Origin: Bacillus sp. JCM 19058
Lineage (GTDB): Bacteria > Bacillota > Bacilli > Bacillales_H > Bacillaceae_D
Assembly (NCBI GenBank): GCA_001310555.1
Contig: BAXO01000013.1
Location: 13,439 to 77,438, forward strand
Direction of reading: 5' to 3'
DNA: 64,000 nt
The position numbers were made by a program, and so were the translations under genes. The notes under the pieces are model-generated. The model saw only the letters and a program-made list of their open reading frames with translations, was not told the origin of the DNA and made no database searches. Positions 11,900 through 22,022 of the stretch are shown here, in pieces (position 1 is the stretch's first letter; every line of letters begins with the position of its first letter).

Positions 11900-11989
11900 T
11901 TATACGACCGTCCCGGCTAATATAACCAAACTGATCACTCCGATGAGAAAAACTGCCGACACGATTCGTAAAGTAACCATTCCCCTCAT
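11900..11989 (-). CDS. 29-residue hydrophobic peptide near the two-component/ABC module
   Basis: A frame reading MRGMVTLRIVSAVFLIGV and ending LAGTVV: a basic N-terminus and a single membrane segment. It has a good AAGGGAG ribosome site eight bases before the ATG. Upstream (12122-12141) is a palindrome sharing its core with one upstream of the ABC transporter genes. It is too short to call by composition; the ribosome site and operator are the evidence. It may be a small membrane regulator of the transporter or kinase, but this is inference. Confidence 0.5.
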   Translation of the reverse strand: MRGMVTLRIVSAVFLIGVISLVILAGTVV

Positions 11990-12121
11990 TTTTCCCACTC
12001 CCTTCATCCACTTCCAGTCCCTTTATGACTATTTTATTTTGGCTGGAGCTTTCTGTAACTGAATCGTTAACTTTAGTTTACAAAATTTAAGCAAATTCTC
12101 CCATTGATTTATCTTTCATAT

Positions 12122-12141
12122 AGCTTACAATTCTGTAAGCT
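12122..12141. promoter_or_regulatory. Palindrome AGCTTACA-N4-TGTAAGCT, likely response-regulator site
   Basis: Perfect 8-base arms around a 4-base centre. The core CTTACA-N4-TGTAAG recurs at 17546-17561. It has no T tract on either side, so it is not a good terminator for the histidine kinase gene. It lies about 130 bases before the 29-residue peptide gene. Confidence 0.6.
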
Positions 12142-12171
12142 TCACGGCGACATCTGACCGTCAGCTTTGCT

Positions 12172-13401
12172 TCAGTACTTCGGAAACGACAGATGAAAGG
12201 TCGTTCCTTCCCCTACTTGACTCATTGCCTCAATCAAGCCCCCATGTCCTTCAATAATTGATTTGCTTAAGGAAAGGCCGATTCCGACAGATTCCCCCTG
12301 ATTTTCTTGAGCTGACCGGTAAAACCGCTTAAAAATGTGGGGCAGAGCTTGCTCAGGTATTCCTTTTCCAGTGTCCCGGACAGAAATACGATAAAATAAA
12401 GGGGTTTCTTCCATAGCGATTGTAATTGTACCTCCCTCAGGCGTGTGCTCGATTGAGTTTTTGATCAAGTTTATTAATCCCTCACTGAGCCACTCCTTAT
12501 CATGAGCCATTTGAAGGTGATGCTCTCCTTCTATTCTCAATTCAACCTTTGCTTTTTCTGCTTGCTTTTTCATTAAAGCGATAGCTGTTTCGACTGTTTT
12601 TAACAGCGGCTGGCTTTCCCTTTTAAAAACGATCGCACCAGCATCAAGCTTGGCCAGCTTTAGCAGGCTTTGAATTAACCATTCCATTCGATTTAGCTGG
12701 ACTCTACCGCTTTTTAAAAAGGCATCGCGCTGGAACCGATCGAGATCGCGTTCAGATAACAGTTCATTAAACATCATTAAAGATGCAAGCGGCGTTTTTA
12801 GTTGATGAGATATATCTGAAAGGAGTTCTACTAAAAATTGCTTTTCCTTACGCAGCTCTTGCAAATGATTATGGATCGAAGCGCTCATTTGATTGAAGCT
12901 AGCGACTAGCTTAGCCAGTTCCCCTTCCTCATGCTCTTCCGGAAGGTAGGCCGCCTGACCATTTAATATCGTTTCCGCTTGGCGGGTCACCTTGTTTATC
13001 TTTCGATAGAGGCTTTGGTGATGCAAGTAATTTCCAATTAACATAAATACAAAAATGGTACCGATCAAAACAGTGCTGTAAATCACTAGCATTTGCTCCA
13101 ACTTGCTCCCACTGGGAATGAACATAGCAGGAAGCTCCGAATCGACCCGTAGCTTTCAAGCAGTTCCAGTCCATCATCCAGCATCTCTTCACTTACGCCT
13201 TTCGTCAATAGGGGGATGATCTCTTCTTCCAGTTCAGGATGCTCAGACAATAATAGTCCGAGAATGGCCGCATTATTCTCGATCAAGTTATTTTTATAGC
13301 TGCTCGTTATATAGTGAACAGCGATAAATGCGAGCAGAAAAAAATAATCCTGCCATGACAACAAGCTTCCATGTACTACTTTTTAAATCTGGATTAATCA
13401 T
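12172..13401 (-). CDS. Sensor histidine kinase (frameshifted here)
   Basis: A membrane sensor kinase, 409 residues after repair. Order: TM1, an extracellular region of roughly 90 residues (IENNAAILGLLLSEHPELEEE), TM2 near LVIYSTVLIGTIFVFMLIG, a HAMP-like linker, the H-box SDISHQLKTPLASL with the phospho-accepting His, N-box NLIKNSIEHT, and G-boxes DTGKGIPE and GIGLSLSKSII. Breaks are an extra T in the TM1 run near 13345 and a missing base near 13115. The start ATG 13401 is one base from the regulator stop, so the two are translationally coupled. The extracellular loop separates it from the loop-less BceS-type kinases. Confidence 0.9.
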
Positions 13402-13402
13402 T

Positions 13403-14101
13403 TTATCTCCGTCCTTTGACGACTGGCTGATTCCATTTGTAGCCCATCCCACGAACCGTCACAATGTAACTGGGATGGGAAGGACTATCCTCGATCTTTT
13501 CCCTGAGCCTCTTAATGTAAACGGCTAACGTATTATCGTCCATAAATGTGACCTCGCTCTCAAGCAGCTTATCAAAAATAACCTCCCTCGATAAAACCTG
13601 CTCAGGCGACTTCATAAAAATTAACAAAAGCTTATATTCTTGCGCGGTTAAAGGAATCTTCTTGCCATTTTTAATAACAACAACATCCAGTGGTTCAAGA
13701 GACAAATCACCGCTTTTTAACATTTCTCCTTCCCTTTGCTGAATGCCACTTCGCCTAGAGACGGCGCGAATCCGTGACGTGAGCTCCTTGATCCGAAACG
13801 GCTTGGAAACATAGTCGTCGCCTCCTAATTCGAAGCCCATAACGACGTTCACTTCATCGTCATAGGCTGTAAGGAAAATAACTGGCAGCTCACTTTTTGT
13901 ACGGATATAGCGACAGACGTCATAGCCGGTTCCATCAGGCAAGCCGATATCAAGCAAGGCAAGCTGGATCGACTCTTCGTCGATCCGCTTAATGCTTTCC
14001 GCGACTGTACTTGCTCTAATCACATGGTAGCCTTCTTCCTTTAACGTAAATTCGATTCCTAGCGCAAGCGCTTCATCATCTTCGAGAAGTAGTATGTTCA
14101 A
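13403..14101 (-). CDS. OmpR/PhoB-family response regulator
   Basis: Intact; a receiver domain (acidic EDDE pocket, phospho-acceptor Asp in LALLDIGLPDG, conserved Thr in IFLTAYDD, Lys in YVSKPF) followed by a winged-helix DNA-binding domain ending VRGMGYKWN. I prefer the TTG at 14101 (MNILLLEDDE) because AGAGGTG sits six bases upstream; a GTG at 14110 overlaps that ribosome site. Length is 232 residues. It pairs with the adjacent kinase and probably activates the ABC genes through the CTTACA-N4-TGTAAG palindromes. Confidence 0.93.
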   Translation of the reverse strand: MNILLLEDDEALALGIEFTLKEEGYHVIRASTVAESIKRIDEESIQLALLDIGLPDGTGYDVCRYIRTKSELPVIFLTAYDDEVNVVMGFELGGDDYVSKPFRIKELTSRIRAVSRRSGIQQREGEMLKSGDLSLEPLDVVVIKNGKKIPLTAQEYKLLLIFMKSPEQVLSREVIFDKLLESEVTFMDDNTLAVYIKRLREKIEDSPSHPSYIVTVRGMGYKWNQPVVKGRR

Positions 14102-14126
14102 CCTATTCACCTCTTAGTTTTACTGA

Positions 14127-16637
14127 TTAATCAACATCGCGTAAATTGTCCATAACATTTTCGTGCTTCAGCTTTCGTAAAGGTAGCAAGGCTGAGACGA
14201 TTCCGATCACTATCGAAGAAACGGCACCGATAAGAATGACAGGAATGTCGAGCGAAAACTGAAAGAGACGGACACCTAATAGAATTAGATAAAGAATGAA
14301 GGAGTTAATGACGCCGAAAATCGTCCCAAAGAAAGCACCGAACAAACCATAAATAACGCCTTCCGCAGCAATCATTTTACGAACATCGCCCCCCGTCATG
14401 CCAATCGCTTGAAGCATCGCAATCTCCTGCTTGCGCAATAGCAGATTAGTCGTTACAGTATTGACAATATTAATCGCTCCGATCAGAGCGACAACGATTA
14501 CGAATCCGAAAACGAGAGTATAAATTTGAATATAAAATGAGCGGGACTCTCTCACTTCATCCATTCGGTTAATGAATTGGAGGTCGATCCGATTCGTTAT
14601 TAAGCTTTTAATTTCTTCCGCCGCCTCTTCTTCGTACGATTCGTCGCTTAAATAAATCATATAGCCGAACGGCTTGGTCGAATCGTGTTCATCCGCTGCC
14701 GGAAACAGCTCTTTCGCCAATGAAAGCGGGACTAAGAACTGTAAACTTCCAAAAACCTCGTCATACGGATCGCTATCAATGATCGCCGCGATTTTCAGAT
14801 TTGTTAATTCCTCCTGAAGTGGTTCATATCTTTCTTCCCATTCGTAGCCCAAATCAAAAGCAAATGAATCCCCTAAACCAGCGTTAATGCTTGAATCGAC
14901 AATTATACGATCCGTTTCTTCTTCGTAGACCTGCCTGTTTTTTACGAAAATAATGCCATTTTCTGCAATCATCTGCTCCGCATCGAGCGAGCCTTCCAAA
15001 AGGGATTCACCTAATAGGAGCTCAAGCTGCCGATCCTCAACGATTTGAAAATCAACATATTCTCCAATGTAAGTCTGTCCATCGTCAAGCTGAAATTCCT
15101 CAGGGTAATACGCTTCAAAATAATCATTCCAGCGGTCTTTTTCAAAAAAAAGCCCATCGCGTAAACCGTAGGATACCGGTTTATGACCTTTGACACTCCG
15201 TCTACTTCATTCAACGCTTCTTCAAGCTCTGTAACATTCTCTAATGGATAGCCGATATTGTTATACAGTTGAAAATCGGCTCTTGCCCCTGTCCCAACAT
15301 CGTCAACAAATACATCAAACATGCGCAGGAAGGAGGTAAAAGCAACAAACAGCATTATGCTAATCGTCATTGACAGCACAGTAATATAAAACCGTTTTCG
15401 ATTTCGTTTCATATTTTTAAATGCGAGCTTAGTATTTATGCCAATAAACCCTTTTGTCCAATTATAACGCTTTTTGCTAATCTGTTCTTTTGTAAAGGCA
15501 AAACGCTGATTAATCGCTGTTAAAGGCGAGATCTTTAACGCCATCCGAACAGGCAGAAGAGCCGAACCGAAGATCGAGCAATTCCGACACATGAACTTAT
15601 CATATACACCTTGGGCGAAAGGACAAGCTGCAAGTTACTGAATTCTCCGCCCTCACCCATGTGACTGAAGACAAACGTGACGGCAGCAAAAGCGAGCGTC
15701 CCAAATAGCAGCCCGAACGGAATAGAAATCAGGCTTATATAAGTTGCTTCGCGCAGCACTAATCCGCGTAATTGTTTTTTTGTTAAGCCGATGGCCTGCA
15801 TTAATCCGAAATGCTTGATTCGTTGTACGACACTAATATGAAACGCATTATAAATAACAGCAATCGTTGAGATGATGACCATAAATACGACAAACATGAC
15901 TAAAAGGTATAACGTTCGGTTAAACGTACTTGAAGTCGATTCTCCAAGCGCATTCAGTAGTTCTCGGTTATATTCAATTTTTTTATGGCTTTCGGCTAGA
16001 TCGGCCAGCTCGACAACCGTTTCCCCCGCATCGGCATTTTCGTCCACTCTCACATAGATTGTAGCTCCCGATACGTCGACTTCATCCACATACGAAATGG
16101 AAATGCCTTGCTCGGCTGCCTGTGTCACAATATAATTCGTTAATATCCCCGTCAGCTTAAATTCTTTCTTTTCGCCATCCTCCTGCTCCAATTCGATCGT
16201 ATCACCTAAAACTACCGTACCGTCAAGCTCCTGCAGCTTCCACCGTTCAAACGCGATTTCGTTCTCCTTAGCTGGCCAGTCTCCTTGAGCGAGTTGGAAC
16301 GGTAAAAAAATCAAAAACGTCGTGATTCACTTGCCTCAGCTGAAGCTGTTGCCCTTCGAGCTCGACGATGTCTGCTTGTGAAAGAATCGCGAGCTCGCTT
16401 ACTTTCGGGTGGGCGTCCAACTTTCGATAAAGCTCCTCATCCGCGTCTAAAAATTGAATATGATAATCGCCTTCTCTTTGCTTGATTGATTCTATTGCAC
16501 TTTTTTTGCATGCTTTCCAAAAATAGGCCGATAGAAGTAATAAGAGCAACTGACAAAATAATGCCGCAAATGGTAAAAATCGTTCGCTTCCGATGCTGGT
16601 TAAAATATTTCCATACTAACTGATTATAGTTTTTCAT
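14127..16637 (-). CDS. Large FtsX/MacB-type ABC permease (several frameshifts here)
   Basis: A polytopic permease of about 836 residues built as two halves. Each half has one helix, a large extracytoplasmic domain and a three-helix FtsX domain (first half RTLYLLVMFVVFMVIISTIAV to KVYMISSCVGIA; second half IYTLVFGFVIVVALIGA to LRKLKHENVMDNLRDVD). Coupling-region motifs AIGLTKKQLRGLVLREA and AIGMTGGDVRKMIAAEG occur after the first helix of each bundle. Breaks include T or A runs at 16501-16507, 16304-16310 and 15144-15151, plus points near 15575 and 15005. It overlaps the ATPase gene by 14 bases. Relatives export peptides or lipoproteins or detoxify cell-wall antibiotics; the substrate is not known. 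Confidence 0.87.
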
Positions 16638-17322
16638 CGATCGTCTCCCACTTTTCGTCGCGAATGATCGCTCCATCCTCCAAGGTTACAACCCGATCTG
16701 CTAGCTCAGCGACCTTCGCATCATGGGTAATGACGAGCAAGGTTTGTTTAAAGCGTTTCGCTGACAGCTTTAACAGCTCCATGACTTCCTGACTGTTTCT
16801 ACTATCTAAATTACCGGTCGGTTCATCAGCCAAAATTAAGGCTGGCTTATTTATTAGCGCTCTCGCAATCGATACACGCTGCTGCTGCCCGCCCGAAAGC
16901 TCCGACGGTAAATGAGCAAGTCTGTCTTTTAAGCCGAGCAAGCGGATAACTTCTTCATAATACGCCTGATCGACCGTCTCATGGTCGAATAGAACAGGCA
17001 ATTCGATATTTTCTTCAATGTTTAAAATCGGAAGTAAATTGTAGTATTGAAAGATAACGCCGATATTTCGCCGTCTAAAAATAGCCGCCTTGTTTTGATC
17101 GAGCTCACTAATGTTTGTCCCATCAATGATCACGCTACCGGACGTAGGCTTGTCAAGCCCGCCGATCATATGCATTAATGTACTTTTTCCTGATCCAGAC
17201 GCACCGACAATAGCGATAAACTCGCTCTTATCGATGTCCATATCGATACTGCGAAGAGCATGGATTGCTTGTTCACTCTCCCCGTATTGCTTAGATAAGC
17301 CCCTTATTTCAACATGTGCCAT
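16624..17322 (-). CDS. ABC transporter ATP-binding protein, LolD/MacB type
   Basis: Intact, 232 residues. Walker A GASGSGKS (40-47), Q-loop in [18 protein letters not shown], signature [16 protein letters not shown], Walker [14 protein letters not shown] and the H-loop VITHDAK are all present. ATG 17322 is preceded by AAGGAG at an 8-base spacer; the open frame upstream of it lacks support. The gene overlaps the permease start, and the order ATPase-permease-regulator-kinase indicates one transcript starting upstream of 17322. Confidence 0.95.
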   Translation of the reverse strand: MAHVEIRGLSKQYGESEQAIHALRSIDMDIDKSEFIAIVGASGSGKSTLMHMIGGLDKPTSGSVIIDGTNISELDQNKAAIFRRRNIGVIFQYYNLLPILNIEENIELPVLFDHETVDQAYYEEVIRLLGLKDRLAHLPSELSGGQQQRVSIARALINKPALILADEPTGNLDSRNSQEVMELLKLSAKRFKQTLLVITHDAKVAELADRVVTLEDGAIIRDEKWETIDEKL

Positions 17323-18287
17323 ATAACTGTCACTCCTTTTGATCTTCGCCAAATGGAAAGGGGTACATCCGCAATCAGCAGCTTTTTCATCAGGTGGAGC
17401 AAAGCTCTTCCTTAAAGTTTGGCGTACTGAGTTTTTCATGCCTGATTGATGATACCCATTTCATAGTTATCAAGTACAGCTGACGAAGCTCTTCTTTTTT
17501 TATTTTATCTTAACGGGCAACCCTTACAGCACACTCCGTTTTTGTCTTACAGTTTTGTAAGATCGGTCATTTCTAGCCAGATATTGATTTGACGATTAAA
17601 CGTCCATTTTAAAGGAGCATCGTGCGATTTATCCCATTTCAAGGCCTTATGGTCGGATGTGACTACCCTTTTTATTTTATCATTTCCTAGAACACGAAAA
17701 AGCTGAGCAAGTAATGCCCAGCTTCAGTATCGCACTCCCCAGTGTAACGTCACAGGCTCTAATTCATCCGGAAGGATATTTGTTGAGACTGGCGAGGCGA
17801 CAGCGTCCCTGATCGGAGCAAAAGCTTTTGTCACTCCCGTTCATACCGATATCGTTCCACGCCACGCCTTCTACCTGCTGCTCTTTCCTCCAACTCACGC
17901 CTTTATTTTAATAATTTTTACCATTTATAGTAGAAACGCATTTTTGAATGACGACGTTTGAGCAAGCGGAGACATACGAAAATAGCTGGAAATGTTCTAT
18001 CCCCTGTTCTCAGAAAATCGTAGCTGCACCGCCTAGTTCGAGCTTTTATTATATTATCGATTCATAGCTCAATCGCATGACTATTATTAGAAAACGTAGT
18101 CATTTTTTTGCCGAAACATATTTTTTTACCGTTGGCGCAAATTGCAGTTCTAGAATTTTTCAACCGAAGCTAGATCGTGTACAATAGGAATACATTATTT
18201 TTCGGATGAGTGTTCGAAGTTTGGGCTGAACGTCGACATTAAGTGACAAAGCCCTTACGAACATACTCTCTTTTAAAGGAGCAGATC
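17323..18287. other. Long intergenic region between ABC operon and coaA
   Basis: Besides the palindrome at 17545-17562 I see no secure gene. A minus-strand frame at 17724-17834 (36 residues from a GTG, ending ELEPVTLHWGVRY) reads protein-like and is followed by a stem-loop (around 17699-17723) with a short T tract, so it may be the end of a small broken gene. A hairpin ATGACTA / TAGTCAT followed by seven T lies at 18077-18110 on the plus strand. Neither has a clear start. Confidence 0.4.
17545..17562. promoter_or_regulatory. Palindrome TCTTACA-N4-TGTAAGA upstream of the ABC/two-component operon
   Basis: Seven-base perfect arms around GTTT, about 225 bases before the ATPase start. The core matches the palindrome at 12122-12141 and resembles the TNACA-N4-TGTAA sites described for BceR-like regulators. 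A further CTTACAG half-site occurs at 17523-17529. I see no good -35 between it and the gene, as expected for an activated promoter. Confidence 0.65.
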
Positions 18288-19243
18288 ATGAGCACTAAGC
18301 AACTAACCTCCAGCCGTTCCGCTTATCTCAATTTCAGTCGAGCCGAGTGGGCAGTATTATCTAATATAAAGGATATTGGCCTTACAGAAGCAGAAAGAGT
18401 CGGGCTGCAAAGCATAAACGAAGTCATTTCTGCCGATGAGGTTTCAGATATTTATTTACCGCTTTCCCAGCTGCTTTATATGCATATGAACCATTACACG
18501 AAAATTCATAACGACATTAATGAATTTTTGCACCGTAAAACAAAAAGGTCCCTTTTGTAATTGGGATTGCTGGAAGTGTTTCAGTCGGCAAAAGTACAAC
18601 CGCCCGTTTAATTCAGGCGCTTGCTGAGCGTTGGCCGAATAAGCCGAATGTCGCTCTCGTGACAACTGACGGATTTCTTTATCCAAATAAAGTTTTGGAA
18701 GAGCGAGGACTAATGAAACGAAAAGGGTTTCCTGAGAGCTATGATATCGGAAAGTTAATTCACTTCCTCACTCAATTGAAATCTGGAGTATCTTCAATCG
18801 AAGCACCACTTTATTCTCACCTAACCTACGATGTGATCGCAGATGAAGTCCAACTGATTGAAGAGCCCGACGTAGTCATTGTTGAGGGTATCAATGTTTT
18901 GCAAGTTAATAAAAAGGATCGGCGCATACCACGCGTTTTCGTCTCAGATTTCTTCGATTACTCAATTTATGTTGATGCGGAGGAAGAGGATATTAAGCAA
19001 TGGTATATCGATCGGTTTAAAATTTTGCGCAATACAGCTTTTCAGCAGCCGCTTTCCTTTTTCCATCGCTATCGACACCTGTCCGATAACGAAGCAATTG
19101 ACTTTGCTACCGATATTTGGATGAATATAAACAAAGTAAATTTAGAAAAAAAACATTCGCCCGACTCGGTACAGAGCCGATTTAATATTGAAAAAAAAGC
19201 GTAGGTCACCGCGTATCAGAAATTAGCCTAAAAAAAACGATGA
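18288..19243 (+). CDS. coaA: Pantothenate kinase, type I (frameshifted here)
   Basis: CoaA phosphorylates pantothenate, the first step of CoA synthesis. The pieces give [10 protein letters not shown] at the N-terminus, the P-loop [30 protein letters not shown], the KGFPESYD segment, [21 protein letters not shown] and, after repair, [13 protein letters not shown] near the C-terminus. Required changes are one missing A at 18542-18546 and extra A in the runs near 19145-19152, 19192 and 19230-19237. The result is 317 residues (B. subtilis 319). The ATG has an AAAGGA site. The enzyme is normally essential unless a type III kinase is also present. Confidence 0.93.
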
Positions 19244-19263
19244 AGAACGCCCGTTAGCAATAG

Positions 19264-19400
19264 ACAAACTGGACGGATTCAGCGGAAGTAAAGGAAGCAC
19301 AGGGACGGAAGGAACTGATGTTGACTGTTCGGACAGAAACAAAGGACGTGTGCTCGTGGCTCGTGTCCTGAGCTGGACGAGTCTAAACACTTAAATAAAT
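19264..19400 (+). repeat. Interspersed intergenic repeat, copy A
   Basis: Shares with 26464-26577 and 50544-50665 an ordered set of blocks: AAACTGGAC, GTAAAGGAAGCA, GGAACTGATGTTGAC, TCGGACAGA and, with the third copy, GAGCTGGACG and CTTAAATAAA. It lies between coaA and the DD-carboxypeptidase gene, just before a terminator stem. No coding potential is seen. Confidence 0.7.
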
Positions 19401-19417
19401 AAGAAATCATACGATTT

Positions 19418-19459
19418 AAAAACAAGCTGGTCACTGTCGAGGGTACTCAGCTTGTTTTT
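19418..19459. terminator. Bidirectional terminator between coaA and the DD-carboxypeptidase gene
   Basis: AAAAACAAGCTG and CAGCTTGTTTTT pair around an 18-base loop, giving A and T tracts for both converging transcripts. Confidence 0.8.
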
Positions 19460-19553
19460 ATAGTTGAATCCAGATTAGGAAATTCGTTATAGCACGCTGA
19501 AGCAGCGGCCAACAGGTGAAGTTTTCATTCAGAGAGACAGGGCTTCTGCACGC

Positions 19554-20683
19554 TTAAAGCGGGCTAAACTGAGTTAGCAATTCTAAAAACCAGCGAATAA
19601 TGCCCGCTTCCTCTTCGTTTATGTCTGATTGTTTATGCGCTTGCTGCATCGTTTCCTTACTCGGAATGATATCAAGCTTCGCTTCCTTGATGAGATTACC
19701 GTTATCGTCTTTGATCGTGAGCATGCCCCCATTACGGACATCAACCGTAAACTCTTTATCCTTTTTCAAGGAGAAGGCAAGTTCTTCTTCGAGCGAATAG
19801 CGATTCCCGCTTTCATCCTGAAAGCTTTGCTTGCTTGTTACTAGGTTTGTCGTAAAGTTTTTGAAGCCATAATCAAGCAATTCCATCGTATCTTGATACG
19901 ATTGCTGCGCTGTATCTGCTTTTAGGGTGACTGCGATTAGTTCCATTTCTTTTCTTTCGGCGGACGTGACGAGCGTAAAGCCTGATTGGGAAACAAAACC
20001 GTTCTTAACGCCGGTTGTCCCTTCATAATCCCAAAGCAGTCGATGATGATTAAACAATGTCGTCTCCCAACCTCACCAACCCATTCCATTTCCTTCGTTG
20101 CAACGATTTTACGAAACGTATCATTTTCTAGTGCATAACGGGTGAGCAACGCCATCTCGTAAGCATTCGTCTGATGGTCTTTAGCAAATAGCCCGTGTGG
20201 GTTAGAGAATGTTGTACTCGGCTGCTCCACATGTTCTTCAACGAACTGATTCATTCGCTCAGCAAAAGCGGCTTCGCTGCCGTCCATATGTTCAGCAATC
20301 GCAGTAGCTGCGTCATTTCCAGAATTAATTAGTAGTCCCTGCACAAGCTGACGCAACGTCATCTGTTCGTCTTCAAGCAAATATACGCTTGTTCCATCTG
20401 CTTCTGTTGCGTTTTCACTGATCGTTACTATATCGTCGAGCTCTCCTTGCTCGATCGCAATAATTCCTGTAATAATTTTAGTAATACTTGCAGGATACAT
20501 CGACTGCTGACTGTTTTTTTCGTATAAAACATCTCCACTTGCTGCATCAATTAAGACAGCAGCTTCACTGTCTAGTACCATGGTCTCTTCTTCAGCGAAA
20601 GCGGCGCGCTCAAATAAAACAAAAGCGACTATGCTCAGAAGGAGTATGAGACTAGTCCGTTTAATTGCTGAATGCAAACTCAC
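19554..20683 (-). CDS. D-alanyl-D-alanine carboxypeptidase, DacF/DacA type (frameshifted here)
   Basis: A low-molecular-weight penicillin-binding protein (peptidase S11) that trims the terminal D-Ala of peptidoglycan stem peptides outside the cell. It has a signal peptide ending near RAAFAEEE, the nucleophile motif SITK (in YPASITKIITG), the SGN triad motif (INSGNDAA), and after a one-base break near 20065 the third motif, which reads KNG (GTTGVKNGFVSQSGF) rather than the usual KTG. A membrane-associating C-terminal helix (IIRWFLELLTQF) ends the protein. I place the start at GTG 20683, nine bases behind AAGGGG. Confidence 0.88.
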
Positions 20684-20846
20684 TTCTTTGTTCCCCTTCC
20701 TTACTTTAGACCTAGCTATCAAGTTACAAGATAAATATTACAAGACAATCACAGTTTGTTTACATTCCATTTAAAAAAAATATGAAAGGTTCGTGAACCG
20801 TTATGTATTTCTGCCTACTTAAAGGCTTGCTTAATCGACATGATAT

Positions 20847-20884
20847 AAAAAGGGGCTTCCTCAAAAACTAGAGGATAGCCCCTG
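20847..20884. terminator. Terminator of ykwD
   Basis: The stem AGGGGCTATCCTC / GAGGAAGCCCCT (minus-strand reading) is followed by a T tract and stands 12 bases behind the ykwD stop. Confidence 0.8.
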
Positions 20885-20895
20885 CAATACTCGTA

Positions 20896-21669
20896 TTATC
20901 CTTTAAACAGTTGGACAAACATTTTGCCGTATTGACCACCATCGACGATACCAATGCCAACCTCAGTGTAGCCGCTGTTCAAAATGTTTTCACGGTGACC
21001 TTGTGAATCCATTAGTGCTTGGTGAGCCGCTTCCACCGTTTGGTTTCCGGCTAAATTTTCACCTGCCGTATTATATTGAATGCCAAATTGATTCATCATA
21101 TCAAACGGAGAGCCGTAAGTCGGTGAGTTATGATCGAAGTAGTTGTTATCAATCATATCCTTAGCCTTCACCCGCGCAACCTTAGTTAGCTCTGAATCTA
21201 CTTTTAACGGCTGTAAGCCATTTTGTTGACGAGCTTGATTAACGAGATCGAGCATTTGCTGTTCTTCCTGGCTCACATCTTCTGATGCTTGCTCATCTTC
21301 ATTAGAAGGTTGCTGTTCACCTGATGGCTTTTCCGGAGCTGGAGCCGGTTGGTTCGTTGGCTCTTCCTGCTTTGGCTCCTTTTCCTGCTCAGAACCGTTC
21401 CCTTGGTTAGCATCTGGCTTATCCCCATCAATTGGTTCGAACGATTCTTGACCCGGAATCGTAATCTTGCATTGCCCATTTCCTAAATCCTCGACATTAA
21501 AAGATTGATAGAAATTAGACAACCAATCCTGTAAACCTTCTTTATCTCCAGCTTGCAATTGAACGACCTTTGTTTTAATAGAAGGATTTTGTTCAGCTGC
21601 ATCTGCTTGTCCTGCAAATCCTACTGCGACTGCTGCCGCTAATGCTGTAGTCATGAATATTTTCTTCAA
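20896..21669 (-). CDS. ykwD: YkwD-like secreted CAP-domain protein
   Basis: Intact, 257 residues, the same length as B. subtilis YkwD. Signal peptide MKKIFMTTALAAAVAVGFAG ending AQADA-like, a short N-terminal region with GQCKITIPGQ, a Pro/Glu/Gln-rich linker (residues 85-135), then a CAP (SCP/PR-1) domain: LVNQARQQNGLQPL, YFDHNSPTYGSPFDMM, AGENLAGNQT and SQGHRENILNSGYTEVGIGI. Start is the TTG at 21669, six bases behind AGGAGGT. CAP proteins are extracellular and spore- or wall-associated in Bacillus; the biochemical role is unclear. Confidence 0.93.
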   Translation of the reverse strand: MKKIFMTTALAAAVAVGFAGQADAAEQNPSIKTKVVQLQAGDKEGLQDWLSNFYQSFNVEDLGNGQCKITIPGQESFEPIDGDKPDANQGNGSEQEKEPKQEEPTNQPAPAPEKPSGEQQPSNEDEQASEDVSQEEQQMLDLVNQARQQNGLQPLKVDSELTKVARVKAKDMIDNNYFDHNSPTYGSPFDMMNQFGIQYNTAGENLAGNQTVEAAHQALMDSQGHRENILNSGYTEVGIGIVDGGQYGKMFVQLFKG

Positions 21670-22022
21670 GATGATACCTCCTAATTCGTTTTGTCTTGCT
21701 TGTTCGATTCAAATGCTAGCATATCATTCGAGAGTTGGACTATGGAAAAACATTCATGAATATCCACCTCCCTCATACTCAATAAAGCCCTTATGCGCGT
21801 AGGTATGCCATTCCTATTACCAATCAATTGGAAATATTACATTCTTATCATTTTATTTTTGACTTTTGTTCATTTCGTCATCTAATTGTAATAAAGGTGA
21901 ATAAAGCACTTCATTGCGTGATCTCCCTTGCAATAAACCGGATGTTGGAAAAAATTTAATAAAGATATTACTCTTTATTTTTGATAGTTTAGTAAAGTAT
22001 TAAACTTAGGAGGTTAACATAC
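21670..22022. other. Divergent intergenic region, ykwD / SleB-like gene
   Basis: About 350 A/T-rich bases between two outward-facing cell-wall genes, so it should contain both promoters. I see the ribosome sites at either end (AGGAGG at 22009-22014 for the plus gene) but no -35/-10 pair that I would defend. Confidence 0.4.

Noticed and set aside
12122..12141. Palindrome as the terminator of the histidine kinase gene
   Set aside because: No T tract follows on the minus strand, and the same core occurs upstream of the ABC operon, so an operator is the better reading.
16624..17439. N-terminal extension of the ABC ATPase starting at 17439
   Set aside because: The extension (Cys-containing, no family match) precedes the ribosome site AAGGAG that clearly serves ATG 17322.
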